Source: Mesorhizobium amorphae (lineage in GTDB: Bacteria; Pseudomonadota; Alphaproteobacteria; Rhizobiales; Rhizobiaceae). From it: 64,000 nucleotides of DNA. The notes under the pieces were generated by a model, which worked only from the letters and a program-made list of their open reading frames with translations, searched no databases and was not told the origin of the DNA. The DNA lies in the NCBI RefSeq assembly GCF_014843845.1, contig NZ_JHQS01000051.1, positions 372,001 through 436,000 on the forward strand, read 5' to 3'. The stretch's first letter is position 1. Every line of letters begins with the position of its first letter. Of this stretch, positions 7,610-15,760 are shown one piece after another. Position numbers and translations under genes: made by a program.

Positions 7610-8809
7610 ATGTCCACCCATGTGCGCCACCCGATCTGGCTTCCGGCTCTCAGGCCGGCGGATGCGCGCACCTTCGCCTCGCTCTATGCGGTCGAATCCT
7701 TCGCCCGTGCCACCGTTTCCAGCGTCATCCCGATCCAGGCCTACGAGATCCTGCACAACGAGCAGATCGTCTCGATCCTCTACACCATCGTGGCACTGCT
7801 CGGGCTCTCGGTGACCTTGTTCATGCCGATGCTGATCCGCCGCTTTGCCCGGCGCTGGGTCTACACAGCCGGCGCCTGCCTGCTCGCCATAGGCTCGCTG
7901 TTCTTCGTCACGCATACGCTGACCGGGCAGCTCATCGGCATGCTCTGCCGCGTCATGGGCGCCAGCGCGCTGTCGATCACGCTCAACCTCTACATCATGG
8001 ACCACATCCGCAAGACCGACTTCATGCAAGCGGAATCGCTGCGCATGGCGTGGTCGATGTTCGCCTGGACCGGTGGACCGACGCTGGGAATCTTCCTCTA
8101 CACCAGCTTCGGCATCTATGCCGCGCATGGCGCGGTCGCGATCTTTGCCCTGGCTCTGCTCGCGCTGTTCTGGACCTACCGGCTGGGCGACAATCCGTCG
8201 ATCCGCCCCGGCAAGAGCCGGCCGGCCAATCCACTCGCCAATATTGGCCGCTTCGTCGCTCAACCCAGGCTGAGGCTTGCCTGGCTCATCGCTTTCGGCC
8301 GCTCCTGCTTCTGGACGACGTTCTTCGTCTACGGGCCGCTGTTCATGGTCATCACCGGCGAGGGTGAACTCGCCGGTGGTCTGCTAGTGTCGGCAGGCAA
8401 TGCGCTTCTGTTCACGGCGATCTTCTGGGGCAGGGCCGGAAAGCGCTATGGCGGCCGGCGGACGATGACATTTGCCTATTTCGCCATGTCGGCCACGCTT
8501 CTGGCGGCGGGTGCGGTGGGCGAAACCGTGCCGCTGCTTACCGGCGCCTTCCTGCTGTGCGGGGCCTTCTTCGCCATTGCGCTCGACGCACTCGGCTCGA
8601 CCGCCTTCATGCGTTCGGTCAGGTTCTACGAGAGGGCGCAGATGGCGGCGGTCTACCGCACCTATCTCGACTTCTCCGAGCTGACGCCGCCGCTGGTCTA
8701 TTCGGTGGTGCTGGCGTTTTTCGGGCTGGGTTCGGTCTTTGCCACGCTCGGCCTGCTGGCGGCGGCCTGCGGTTTCGTCACCTGGCGCTATTTGCCCAAG
8801 TCACTTTGA
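7610..8809 (+). CDS. major facilitator superfamily transporter
   Basis: A 399-residue protein with about 12 hydrophobic segments and an MFS-like layout: basic loop MLIRRFARRWVYTAG after the second helix, a central cytoplasmic loop around residues 200-215, and AGKRYGGRRTMTFAY in the second half. The substrate is not evident. The ATG at 7610 has a GGAGGG ribosome-binding site 3-8 nt upstream and is preferred over an in-frame start 30 nt earlier. Its last 9 nt overlap the 3' end of the convergent Rieske oxygenase gene. The 260-bp gap before it (7350-7609) contains no feature I recognise. Confidence 0.85.
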   Translation: MSTHVRHPIWLPALRPADARTFASLYAVESFARATVSSVIPIQAYEILHNEQIVSILYTIVALLGLSVTLFMPMLIRRFARRWVYTAGACLLAIGSLFFVTHTLTGQLIGMLCRVMGASALSITLNLYIMDHIRKTDFMQAESLRMAWSMFAWTGGPTLGIFLYTSFGIYAAHGAVAIFALALLALFWTYRLGDNPSIRPGKSRPANPLANIGRFVAQPRLRLAWLIAFGRSCFWTTFFVYGPLFMVITGEGELAGGLLVSAGNALLFTAIFWGRAGKRYGGRRTMTFAYFAMSATLLAAGAVGETVPLLTGAFLLCGAFFAIALDALGSTAFMRSVRFYERAQMAAVYRTYLDFSELTPPLVYSVVLAFFGLGSVFATLGLLAAACGFVTWRYLPKSL

Positions 8810-9985
8810 TTGCGGCACACGCGCCGCATGCCGCTCGCGCACCCAGTTGTGAAAGCGGTGCAGGTCATACTCCTCGGGCATCAGCACGCCGGCCTCGTGG
8901 CGCAGCGAGCGCAGGCCCTTCTGGTTGACCTCGCAGATCGCTGCGTCTTCCTCCAGCACCTGCCGGCCGAAGGCGACGATGTTGTCGATGTCGGCCTGGG
9001 GCGCCGCCAGCGCCTCGGCCGGAAACAGCCACTCGGCGGTGAGTTCGGTCTCCTCCGGGCCAAGCGGCACCAGCCGCACGGTGCGGACATAGTCGACATG
9101 GCCGACGATGAACATCGACGGCAGGCTGGTGGCGTAGGTCTGCCCGGCGGCGCGTTCGGCCGGCGTCAGGCCGGCAAAGACCGGGCCATGTGCTTGCCCG
9201 TCGCGCGACCAGGTTTCGGCGCCGGCGCGCAGGCCGCCGGAAAATTCCGGCGCATCATTGTCGGCGTGACGGGCCCATTCGGGGTCATCGTGCCTGCCCA
9301 TCAGGCCGCGGCCATAGATCGGCACCAGCCGCGACAGGTCCTTGTGGACGCCGGGGCAGTGCAGGCATTCGTTGAAGTTTTCCCAGAAGATTTTCCAGTT
9401 GCAGTTCATCATTTTGCGCAGCACATGACCTGATACCAGCGTTTCCAACGGCCAGTTGGCGAGGTTGCCGGACGCGGGATCGAAGGAGGTTTCCGCCGAG
9501 CCGCCGGCATCTTGCTGCAGATTGACGAAGACGAAACCGCGCCATACCGACAGCGCCACGAGGTAGAGCGGATGATCGGCCTTGTCGAAGCCGTCGGGCA
9601 GCGACTTCGACGGCACGCGCACCAGATCGCCGCGCAGCGAATAGGACCAGGCGTGGTAGGGGCAAGTGATCAGCCGCGCCTTCAGCCGGCCCTCGCTCTC
9701 CTGGCAAAGCTGCGAACCACGGTGACGGCAGGTGTTGTGGAAGGCGCGCAATTCGCCGGTGTCGTCGCGCAGCACGACGATCTCCTGGGTGCCGACGCGA
9801 AAGGTCCTGAACGCCAGCGGCTGGCCAAGGTCGGCCTCACGGCAGACCAGCAGCCAGCTTTTGTACCAGATGGCGTCGAGATCGCGCTGGTAGGCATCGG
9901 TGTCCCAATAGGCCGATGACGGCAGCGTCGGCTCGAGACGCGTCAGGCCATTATAGAGGTCGCGTTCCGTCTGATCGGGTTGCAT
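8801..9985 (-). CDS. Rieske-type ring-hydroxylating/N-demethylating oxygenase alpha subunit (GbcA-like)
   Basis: The 394-residue protein has the two-domain Rieske oxygenase layout. The [2Fe-2S] ligands are C86 and H88 (CRHRG) with C108 and H111 (CPYHAW). The mononuclear iron motif follows in WENFNECLHCPGVHKDLS (N-E-x-x-H-x4-H). Proteins of this type include aromatic dioxygenases and the GbcA, stachydrine and carnitine oxygenases that attack quaternary amines. The abundance of dimethylglycine/sarcosine oxidases in the window favours a quaternary amine as substrate, but this is inference. No reductase or ferredoxin partner is adjacent. The ATG at 9985 has a GGGAG ribosome-binding site. The gene converges on the MFS gene with a 9-nt overlap. 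Confidence 0.85.
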   Translation of the reverse strand: MQPDQTERDLYNGLTRLEPTLPSSAYWDTDAYQRDLDAIWYKSWLLVCREADLGQPLAFRTFRVGTQEIVVLRDDTGELRAFHNTCRHRGSQLCQESEGRLKARLITCPYHAWSYSLRGDLVRVPSKSLPDGFDKADHPLYLVALSVWRGFVFVNLQQDAGGSAETSFDPASGNLANWPLETLVSGHVLRKMMNCNWKIFWENFNECLHCPGVHKDLSRLVPIYGRGLMGRHDDPEWARHADNDAPEFSGGLRAGAETWSRDGQAHGPVFAGLTPAERAAGQTYATSLPSMFIVGHVDYVRTVRLVPLGPEETELTAEWLFPAEALAAPQADIDNIVAFGRQVLEEDAAICEVNQKGLRSLRHEAGVLMPEEYDLHRFHNWVRERHAARVPQSK

Positions 9986-10129
9986 GGCTGGCTCCCTGGA
10001 TGGAGCAGCCGACACCCGGCCGGGACCTTTGTCAATTGGCGCTCGCCGCCGCCATTGTGGCTCGCGATCGCGAACTTTATGGTCGATTCATCCTCTCCGG
10101 CATTCCGCAGGTCGCCCAGGTCGCAAGTC

Positions 10130-10822
10130 ATGTCCGCAAGAACGATGTCGCTCACGCAAGAGCTGGTCGCCCGCTGCCATCGGCAGGTCGAGGACACCGG
10201 ACCAGACCCGGACGCCGCGCATCTGGGCGACAGCGACTATGAGGCGATGGTGGACGCGCTCGAGGCGGAACTGCCCGCCACCGAGCCACTGTGGCTGTTC
10301 GGCTACGGGTCGCTGATCTGGAAGCCCGAAATCGATCATGTCGAGGAGCGGGTGGCGCTGGCGCGCGGCTGGCACCGCTCCTTCTGCATGAAGATGACCC
10401 GCTGGCGCGGCACCAAGGATCAGCCCGGCCTGATGATGGCGCTGGACCGCGGCGGGCAATGCAAGGGCGTCGCCTTCCGGCTGGGCGATGGCGATCGGCG
10501 CCAGCAACTCGACAAGCTTTTGCGGCGCGAAGTGACGCTGAAGCCGACCAGCTACCATCCGCGCCTGCTCACGCTGGCGAGCGACAGCGGGCCGCTCAAG
10601 GGCCTGGCTTTCGTCATCAACCGCAAGGGCACTACCTATGCCGGGCCGCTCGACGAAGACGAGGTGGTCGAAAGGCTGGCGACGTCTTGCGGGCACTGGG
10701 GCTCCGGCGCCGACTATCTCTACAACACGGTGAAGAACCTCGAGCAGCGCGGCATTCACGACCGCCATCTATGGCGGTTGCAGCATCTTGTGGCTGAGCG
10801 GATCGCTGCATTGCGGGGGTAG
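10130..10822 (+). CDS. chaC: ChaC-like gamma-glutamylcyclotransferase
   Basis: A 230-residue protein with the ChaC-family opening motif LWLFGYGSLIWKP (residues about 55-67) and the later segments GVAFRLGDGD and AGPLDEDEVVERLA, ending with the conserved YLYNTVKNLEQRGIHD. ChaC proteins cleave glutathione to 5-oxoproline and Cys-Gly. The first ~50 residues carry no recognised domain. The ATG at 10130 is preferred over one 15 nt downstream because a weak AGGT-type ribosome-binding site precedes it. It is transcribed toward the cobalamin block, which has its own promoter and riboswitch, so it is probably a single-gene unit. Confidence 0.85.
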   Translation: MSARTMSLTQELVARCHRQVEDTGPDPDAAHLGDSDYEAMVDALEAELPATEPLWLFGYGSLIWKPEIDHVEERVALARGWHRSFCMKMTRWRGTKDQPGLMMALDRGGQCKGVAFRLGDGDRRQQLDKLLRREVTLKPTSYHPRLLTLASDSGPLKGLAFVINRKGTTYAGPLDEDEVVERLATSCGHWGSGADYLYNTVKNLEQRGIHDRHLWRLQHLVAERIAALRG

Positions 10823-10864
10823 GGCCATGCGCCGCTTTCGCGATGGCCGGTGGCGGAATTTGGT

Positions 10865-10893
10865 TTGCCGGGCGCGGCGATTCTCCGTATAGT
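10865..10893 (+). promoter_or_regulatory. sigma70-like promoter for the cobalamin operon
   Basis: TTGCCG (10865-10870) and TATAGT (10888-10893) are separated by 17 nt, immediately upstream of the cobalamin riboswitch. Transcription would start near 10900, at the 5' edge of the aptamer. Confidence 0.6.
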
Positions 10894-10899
10894 CACAAA

Positions 10900-11085
10900 T
10901 TGTCGTCGGTTCCGTTTGGAGCCAAGAGGGAATGCGGTGCGGGCAAAAAAGCCCAATGCCGTGGCTGCCCCCGCAACTGTGTGCGGTAGTCCTCTCCATA
11001 AGCCACTGAAGATTTTTCTTCGGGAAGGTGGGGAAGGGCGCTGATCCGCGAGCCAGGAGACCTGCCGGCGACAGGGAACTGACTT
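10900..11085 (+). promoter_or_regulatory. cobalamin (AdoCbl) riboswitch
   Basis: The leader carries the hallmarks of the cobalamin aptamer in order: a 5' stem with GAGGGAATGCGGTG (10926-10939), TGCCCCCGCAACTG (10966-10979), AGCCACTG (11011-11018), a GGGAAGGTGGGG segment, and the B12 box GAGCCAGGAGACCTGCC (11050-11066). The following GC-rich stretch (11070-11112) overlaps the cbtB ribosome-binding region (GAAAGGACAAGAC before the ATG at 11120), so ligand binding probably blocks translation initiation or triggers termination. It controls cbtB and cbtA, with cobP-cobO likely in the same transcript. Confidence 0.93.
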
Positions 11086-11119
11086 CTGTGCCCTCGGGTG
11101 GAGGGCGAAAGGACAAGAC

Positions 11120-11299
11120 ATGAATACCGCTTCGGTCTCTCTCGGCGCTTCCGTCTCCTCGCAGTCGCGCTTCACGCAGCTCGTGCTGAGCGCGTTTCTG
11201 GGCATTTTCGTCATCGGCGTTGTCGGCTTCTCGCATATCGAAGCGGTCCACAATGCCGCGCACGACTATCGCCATTCGATGGCGTTTCCCTGCCACTGA
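11120..11299 (+). CDS. cbtB: CbtB, small subunit of predicted cobalt transporter
   Basis: A 59-residue protein: a short cytoplasmic N-terminus, one membrane helix (about residues 19-40, LVLSAFLGIFVIGVVGF) and a His-rich periplasmic tail (HIEAVHNAAHDYRHSMAFPCH region) suited to binding cobalt. This is the standard CbtB layout. CbtAB is a predicted cobalt uptake system found under cobalamin riboswitches in proteobacteria. The ATG at 11120 has an AAAGGAC ribosome-binding site 8 nt upstream. cbtA starts 12 nt after its stop. Confidence 0.9.
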   Translation: MNTASVSLGASVSSQSRFTQLVLSAFLGIFVIGVVGFSHIEAVHNAAHDYRHSMAFPCH

Positions 11300-11311
11300 C
11301 GAGGATCTGAC

Positions 11312-12091
11312 ATGAATCTGTTTCGCAACGTCGTGTTCATCGCGGCGATCGCAGGGCTCGTGGCCGGCGTCGTTCTCGCCTGCATGCAGGCCTTCGCCAC
11401 CGTGCCGCTCATCCTGAAGGCCGAGGTCTACGAACAGGCCGGAGGCGGCCACCAGCATGAGTATGCCGCAGCGCCGGCCGCCAACGCTACGGATACCAAT
11501 GCCATGAGCAGCGCCGCACCGGCGCCGGCTGAGGCGGCGGCTCCGGCGGAAGACGAAGGCTGGGCGCCGGCCGATGGATTCGAGCGCTTCGCCTTCAGCG
11601 TGCTGGCCAACATCGTCACCGGCATCGGCTTCGCACTGGTCCTGGTCGCGGTTTCGGAGTTTGCCGGCGGCATCGGCAACTGGCGCCAGGGCGTGTTCTG
11701 GGGGCTGGCCGGTTTTGCCGCGTTCACGCTGGCGCCGGGCCTCGGCCTGCCGCCGGAACTGCCGGCCATGCCGGCAGCCGACCTCACCGAACGCCAGATC
11801 TGGTGGTGGGCAACGGTGGCGGCGACCGCGGCCGGTCTCGGCCTGATCGCCTTCCGCAAGTCGCTGCCGCTGGCGATCCTGGCCGTGGTCCTGATCGTGG
11901 CGCCGCATATCGTCGGCGCGCCGCAGCCGGACAGCTTCGAGACGCCGATCCCCGAAGGCCTGCACCACCAGTTCGTTGTGGCGGTCACGGTGACCAACCT
12001 GGTGTTCTGGCTGGTGCTCGGCGCCGTCGTCGGCGTGGTGCGCGGACGATTCACCGGCACGGCGACCAGCCTGCGCGACAGCTTTGCCTGA
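11312..12091 (+). CDS. cbtA: CbtA, membrane subunit of predicted cobalt transporter
   Basis: A 259-residue membrane protein with about five to six helices. The first helix (residues 5-28) is followed by a periplasmic loop with His and acidic residues (GGGHQHEY near residue 45), then an Ala/Pro-rich linker and the remaining helices. This matches the CbtA family partner of CbtB. A GAGGAT ribosome-binding site precedes the ATG. It lies under the cobalamin riboswitch, consistent with cobalt import for corrin synthesis, and its stop overlaps the probable TTG start of cobP. Confidence 0.9.
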   Translation: MNLFRNVVFIAAIAGLVAGVVLACMQAFATVPLILKAEVYEQAGGGHQHEYAAAPAANATDTNAMSSAAPAPAEAAAPAEDEGWAPADGFERFAFSVLANIVTGIGFALVLVAVSEFAGGIGNWRQGVFWGLAGFAAFTLAPGLGLPPELPAMPAADLTERQIWWWATVAATAAGLGLIAFRKSLPLAILAVVLIVAPHIVGAPQPDSFETPIPEGLHHQFVVAVTVTNLVFWLVLGAVVGVVRGRFTGTATSLRDSFA

Positions 12092-12599
12092 TCGCAAAGG
12101 ATTGACCTTCATCATCGGCGGGGCGCGCTCCGGCAAGAGCGCGCATGCCGAAACTTTGGTGACGGCAGGGCCGGCGCCCTGGACCTATATCGCCACCGCG
12201 GAAGCCTATGACCAGGAGATGCGCGAGCGCATCGCGCTGCACCGCTCGCGGCGTGGTGAAGGCTGGGCGACCGTGGACGCGCCGCTCGATCTTGCCGGCG
12301 CGCTCACGGCTTTGCCCGACGGGCAGCCGGTGCTCGTCGACTGCCTGACGCTGTGGCTGACCAACCACATGCTGGCCGAGAACGACGTCGAGGCCGAATG
12401 CCTGCGGCTGGCGGATGTGCTGTCGCGGCCGCGCGGGCCGTGGTTCGTGGTTTCCAACGAAGTCGGCCAGGGTATCGTGCCGGACAATGCGCTTGCCCGT
12501 CGGTTTCGAGATGCTGCGGGCCGCCTCAACCAGCAGGTTGCGGCAATTGCCGACACGGTACTGCTGATGGTGGCGGGGCTGCCGCTGAAGGTGAAGTGA
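12084..12599 (+). CDS. cobP: adenosylcobinamide kinase / adenosylcobinamide-phosphate guanylyltransferase
   Basis: A 171-residue CobU/CobP enzyme: P-loop GGARSGKS (residues 12-19), the motif TYIATAEAYDQEMRERI (guanylylation region, with the conserved His in ALHRSRR) and VLVDCLTLWLTN. It phosphorylates adenosylcobinamide and then adds GMP, giving AdoCbi-GDP for the nucleotide-loop assembly of cobalamin. The start is probably TTG at 12084, overlapping the cbtA stop by 8 nt. A TTG at 12102 is possible, but its purine tract is too close. cobO follows 1 nt after the stop. Confidence 0.9.
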   Translation: MPDRKGLTFIIGGARSGKSAHAETLVTAGPAPWTYIATAEAYDQEMRERIALHRSRRGEGWATVDAPLDLAGALTALPDGQPVLVDCLTLWLTNHMLAENDVEAECLRLADVLSRPRGPWFVVSNEVGQGIVPDNALARRFRDAAGRLNQQVAAIADTVLLMVAGLPLKVK

Positions 12600-12600
12600 G

Positions 12601-13215
12601 ATGAGCGATATCGACCCCAAGGACGAGGAACGCCATCGCGCCAAGATGGCCAAGCGCAAGGCGGTGCAGGACGCCGAGGTGGCGGGCAAGACGATCGAGA
12701 AAGGCCTGCTGATCGTCAACACAGGTCCGGGCAAGGGCAAGACCACGGCCGCTTTCGGGTTGGCGCTGCGGATGGTCGGCTACGGCAAGCGCGTCGGCGT
12801 CGTCCAGTTCATCAAGGGCAAATGGCATACCGGTGAAAAGGCGGCCTTTGCCGCCTTCGGCGACCGCGTCGTCTGGCATGCGATGGGCGAGGGTTTCACT
12901 TGGGAAACGCAGGACCTGAAGCGCGATATCGCCGCCGCCGAGGCCGCCTGGGCCAGGGCGCTCGAGCTGATGGCCGATCCGTCGATCAGCCTCGTGGTGC
13001 TCGACGAACTCAACATTGCGCTGCGCTATGACTATCTCGATCTCGACAAGGTGGTCGCAGCGCTGAAAGGCCGGCGTGAAGGCCTGCACGTGGTCGTCAC
13101 CGGACGCAACGCCAAGCCGGCGCTGGTCGAGGTGGCTGATCTCGTCACCGAGATGGGGCTGACCAAGCACCATTTCGCGGCGGGCGTGAGGGCGCAGCAA
13201 GGGATCGAGTTCTGA
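12601..13215 (+). CDS. cobO: cob(I)yrinic acid a,c-diamide adenosyltransferase
   Basis: A 204-residue CobO/BtuR-type enzyme. The P-loop is NTGPGKGKTTAAFGLALR (about residues 40-57), followed by VGVVQFIKGKWHTGE and, near the end, VVLDELNIALRYDYLD. It transfers the 5'-deoxyadenosyl group of ATP to the cobalt of cobyrinic acid diamide. The N-terminal ~30 residues are charged and typical of the family. It is the last plus-strand gene of the riboswitch-controlled run. The convergent cobD ends 4 nt beyond its stop. Confidence 0.94.
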   Translation: MSDIDPKDEERHRAKMAKRKAVQDAEVAGKTIEKGLLIVNTGPGKGKTTAAFGLALRMVGYGKRVGVVQFIKGKWHTGEKAAFAAFGDRVVWHAMGEGFTWETQDLKRDIAAAEAAWARALELMADPSISLVVLDELNIALRYDYLDLDKVVAALKGRREGLHVVVTGRNAKPALVEVADLVTEMGLTKHHFAAGVRAQQGIEF

Positions 13216-13219
13216 TATC

Positions 13220-14197
13220 TCAGAATGTCAGGTAGATAACGAGCGCCGACAGGATGCCGGCCAGCGCGATCAGCAGATAGTCGGCGATCCGGTAGAGCTT
13301 CAGTGCCCGCCTGATATCGGTGCTATCGGCCTCGCGCCGGCCGCCTTCGCCCATGAACGCATCCTCGACGACAACGCCGCCATAGCTGCGCGGTCCGGCC
13401 AGCGCCAAGCCAAGCGCGCCGGCCATTGCTGCTTCCGGCCAGCCGGCATTGGGCGAGCGGTGCTTTCTCGCGTCGCGCCGCACGGACTGCCAGGCGTTGC
13501 GCGGGTCGGCGCCTTTGACGATGAAAGCGGCAAGCACGATCAGCAGCGCCGTCAGCCTGGAGGCCGGCAGGTTGATGAAATCGTCGAAACGCGCGGCCGC
13601 CCGTCCAAAAGCCTCATGGCGCGGGGTGCGATGGCCGATCATCGAATCGGCGGTGTTGGCGGCCTTGTAGGCGACGCCGCCGGCCAGCCCGCAAACACCG
13701 GTCCAGAATGCGGGCGCGACGATGCCGTCGGAAAAATTTTCGGCCAGGCTCTCGATCGCGGCGCGGGCAACGCCCGGCTTGTCGAGCTTTTCCGGATCGC
13801 GGCCGACGATGCGCGAGACGGCGATGCGGCCGAGCGTCAGCCCGCCTGTATCGAGCGCATCGGCCACTGCCTCGACATGCTCGGCCAGGCTCTTCTGCGA
13901 CAGAAGCGACGATGCCAGGATTGCCGTGACGAGCAGGCCGGCGGGAAAGATCTGCCAGAGGAGGATTTGTATGGCGAAAGCGATGGCCGCCGGCACCAGA
14001 ACGATAACCAGCAATGCCCTGACGCCCCGGCGGCGACGCAGCGCGTCGGAATCAGTGGCGTGGTTGAGCCTGCGGTCGAGAAAGGATATCAGCCTGCCAA
14101 ACCAGGTGACGGGATGGCCGATGGCGCCAAACAGCCAGTCCGGGTAACCCAGGATACGTTCGATGGCTAGCGACAGGAAGGCAATCAGGATCGACAT
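13220..14197 (-). CDS. cobD: adenosylcobinamide-phosphate synthase (CobD/CbiB)
   Basis: A 325-residue polytopic membrane protein with the CbiB/CobD signatures: YPDWLFGAIGHPVTWFGRLI near the N-terminus, SLAENFSDGIVAPAFW (about residues 150-165) and YKAANTADSMIGHRTPRHE. It attaches the aminopropanol arm, or its phosphate, to adenosylcobyric acid. Its ATG (14195-14197) interlocks with the ATG of the divergent cobC (14196-14198), so the start codons share two base pairs and each promoter must lie inside the other gene. Its own ribosome-binding site is weak (AGAAAG). Confidence 0.92.
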   Translation of the reverse strand: MSILIAFLSLAIERILGYPDWLFGAIGHPVTWFGRLISFLDRRLNHATDSDALRRRRGVRALLVIVLVPAAIAFAIQILLWQIFPAGLLVTAILASSLLSQKSLAEHVEAVADALDTGGLTLGRIAVSRIVGRDPEKLDKPGVARAAIESLAENFSDGIVAPAFWTGVCGLAGGVAYKAANTADSMIGHRTPRHEAFGRAAARFDDFINLPASRLTALLIVLAAFIVKGADPRNAWQSVRRDARKHRSPNAGWPEAAMAGALGLALAGPRSYGGVVVEDAFMGEGGRREADSTDIRRALKLYRIADYLLIALAGILSALVIYLTF

Positions 14198-15251
14198 GAA
14201 GCTTTCTGATGGAGCGATGGCTGCATTGGATCATGGCGGAAGCCTTGGCCGGGCGAGCGCGCTCTTCCCTCACGCGCCACAGCCTTTCGTCGATCTCTCG
14301 ACGGGTATCAATCCGCACTCCTATCCGCTTTTCGAAGTGCCCGCCACCACCCTGTCGCGATTGCCTGAAACCGCGCGAGCCCGTGAACTGGCCGAGGTCG
14401 CGGCGCGCGCCTATGGCGCGCCGTCGGCGGCGCATGTGGCGGCGGCGCCCGGTACGCAGATCCTGTTGCCGCGCGTCGCCTCGCTGGTGAGCTCCGGCAA
14501 GGCTCTCGTGTTCGGGCCGACCTATGCCGAGCACAAAAGGGCCGCCGCGATCGCCGGCCATGCGGCGGCCGAGGTCGATGATTTCGAGGCGCTTGCCGGG
14601 GCCGATCTCGCCATCGTCGTCAATCCCAACAATCCCGACGGGCGTGTCGTCGAGCGCGGCAGGCTGCTCGATCTTGCCGGAAAACTGCGCGGCAGAGGCG
14701 GCCTGCTGGTCGTCGACGAGGCGTTCATGGATGTCGGCCCACGCGCCGAAAGCCTGGCCGGCGATGTCGGGTCGGGCAATATCGTGGTGCTGCGCTCCTT
14801 CGGCAAGTTCTTTGGCCTTGCCGGCCTGCGGCTCGGCTTTGCCCTGGCCGACACGCTGACCGTCGAGAGGCTGGAGGCGCAATTGGGGCCGTGGGCGGTC
14901 GCCGGCCCTGCGCTCGACTACGGCATCCGCGCGCTGGCCGACACGGATTGGCAGACCACCATGCGGCTGCGCCTGGCGCAGGATGCGGCGCGGCTCGACG
15001 CGCTGTTCGGCCGCTTCGATGTGCCTGTCGCCGGCGGAACGACGCTGTTCCGTTATCTTCGCCTTACCGATGCGGCCGGGTTGTTTTCGGCGCTTGGCGA
15101 GCGTGGCGTGCTGCTTCGTCATTTTGCCGACCGGCCACAGGTATTGCGCTGCGGGCTGCCGGGTTCCGATGAGGAATGGCAGCGGCTCGAATCGGCGCTT
15201 GCCGACTGGGCCGCGCGGCGCGACGATAGCGCCAAGGAGATCGCGCGATGA
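14196..15251 (+). CDS. cobC: threonine-phosphate decarboxylase (PLP enzyme of cobalamin synthesis)
   Basis: A 351-residue class I aminotransferase-fold protein: DLSTGINPHSYPL near the N-terminus, VVNPNNPDGRVV, LLVVDEAFMDVGP and the PLP-lysine segment VLRSFGKFFGLAGLRLGF. In this context it is CobC (called CobD in Salmonella), which decarboxylates L-threonine-O-3-phosphate to (R)-1-amino-2-propanol phosphate, the arm added by the product of the divergent cobD. The ATG at 14196 has AGGATCG upstream. An ATG at 14217 is an alternative. Its stop overlaps the next gene's ATG by 4 nt. Confidence 0.9.
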   Translation: MKLSDGAMAALDHGGSLGRASALFPHAPQPFVDLSTGINPHSYPLFEVPATTLSRLPETARARELAEVAARAYGAPSAAHVAAAPGTQILLPRVASLVSSGKALVFGPTYAEHKRAAAIAGHAAAEVDDFEALAGADLAIVVNPNNPDGRVVERGRLLDLAGKLRGRGGLLVVDEAFMDVGPRAESLAGDVGSGNIVVLRSFGKFFGLAGLRLGFALADTLTVERLEAQLGPWAVAGPALDYGIRALADTDWQTTMRLRLAQDAARLDALFGRFDVPVAGGTTLFRYLRLTDAAGLFSALGERGVLLRHFADRPQVLRCGLPGSDEEWQRLESALADWAARRDDSAKEIAR

Positions 15252-15754
15252 TCCATGTCTGTTCGCTGGCGAAAGTCGAGGAGACCGTGGCGAGAACCGG
15301 CGCCGAGCGGCTGCTCTCGCTGCTTGCCGCCGGCACCGAAGTGACACGCCCGGCCTCGATCGCCAGCGAGAACCATCTGCATCTGGTGATGCACGACATT
15401 GCCGTCGCCCAGGAAGGCATGACCATGCCGGGCGAAGAGCACGTGCGCAATTTGCTCCAGTTCGCGCGCCGATGGGATCGCGTGAAGCCTATGGTCGTTC
15501 ATTGCTATGCCGGCATTAGCCGCTCAACCGCCTCGGCCTACATCATCGCCGCAGCACTGGCACCGAAGCGCGATGAGGCGGAATTGGCGCAGACGCTGCG
15601 GGCGCTGTCGCCCTCGGCGACGCCCAACCCGCGGCTGATCGCCGTCGCCGATGCCTTGCTTGATCGCAATGGCCGCATGATCCAGGCGATAGAGGCGATC
15701 GGGCGTGGCGCCGACGCTTTTGAGGGCACGCCCTTCGAGTTCAGGATCGACTAG
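15248..15754 (+). CDS. tyrosine/dual-specificity phosphatase-like protein coupled to cobC
   Basis: A 168-residue protein with the Cys-based phosphatase loop HCYAGISRSTAS (Cys86, Arg92, the C-x5-R signature). A possible general acid Asp lies upstream (MHDIAV, Asp50). Its ATG overlaps the cobC stop by 4 nt (ATGA), so the two are probably cotranslated. Similar proteins are annotated as tyrosine phosphatases, but tight linkage to cobC raises the possibility that it acts on a small phosphorylated metabolite of cobalamin assembly. No signal peptide is seen. The function is not established. Confidence 0.78.
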   Translation: MIHVCSLAKVEETVARTGAERLLSLLAAGTEVTRPASIASENHLHLVMHDIAVAQEGMTMPGEEHVRNLLQFARRWDRVKPMVVHCYAGISRSTASAYIIAAALAPKRDEAELAQTLRALSPSATPNPRLIAVADALLDRNGRMIQAIEAIGRGADAFEGTPFEFRID

Positions 15755-15760
15755 TTCCGA

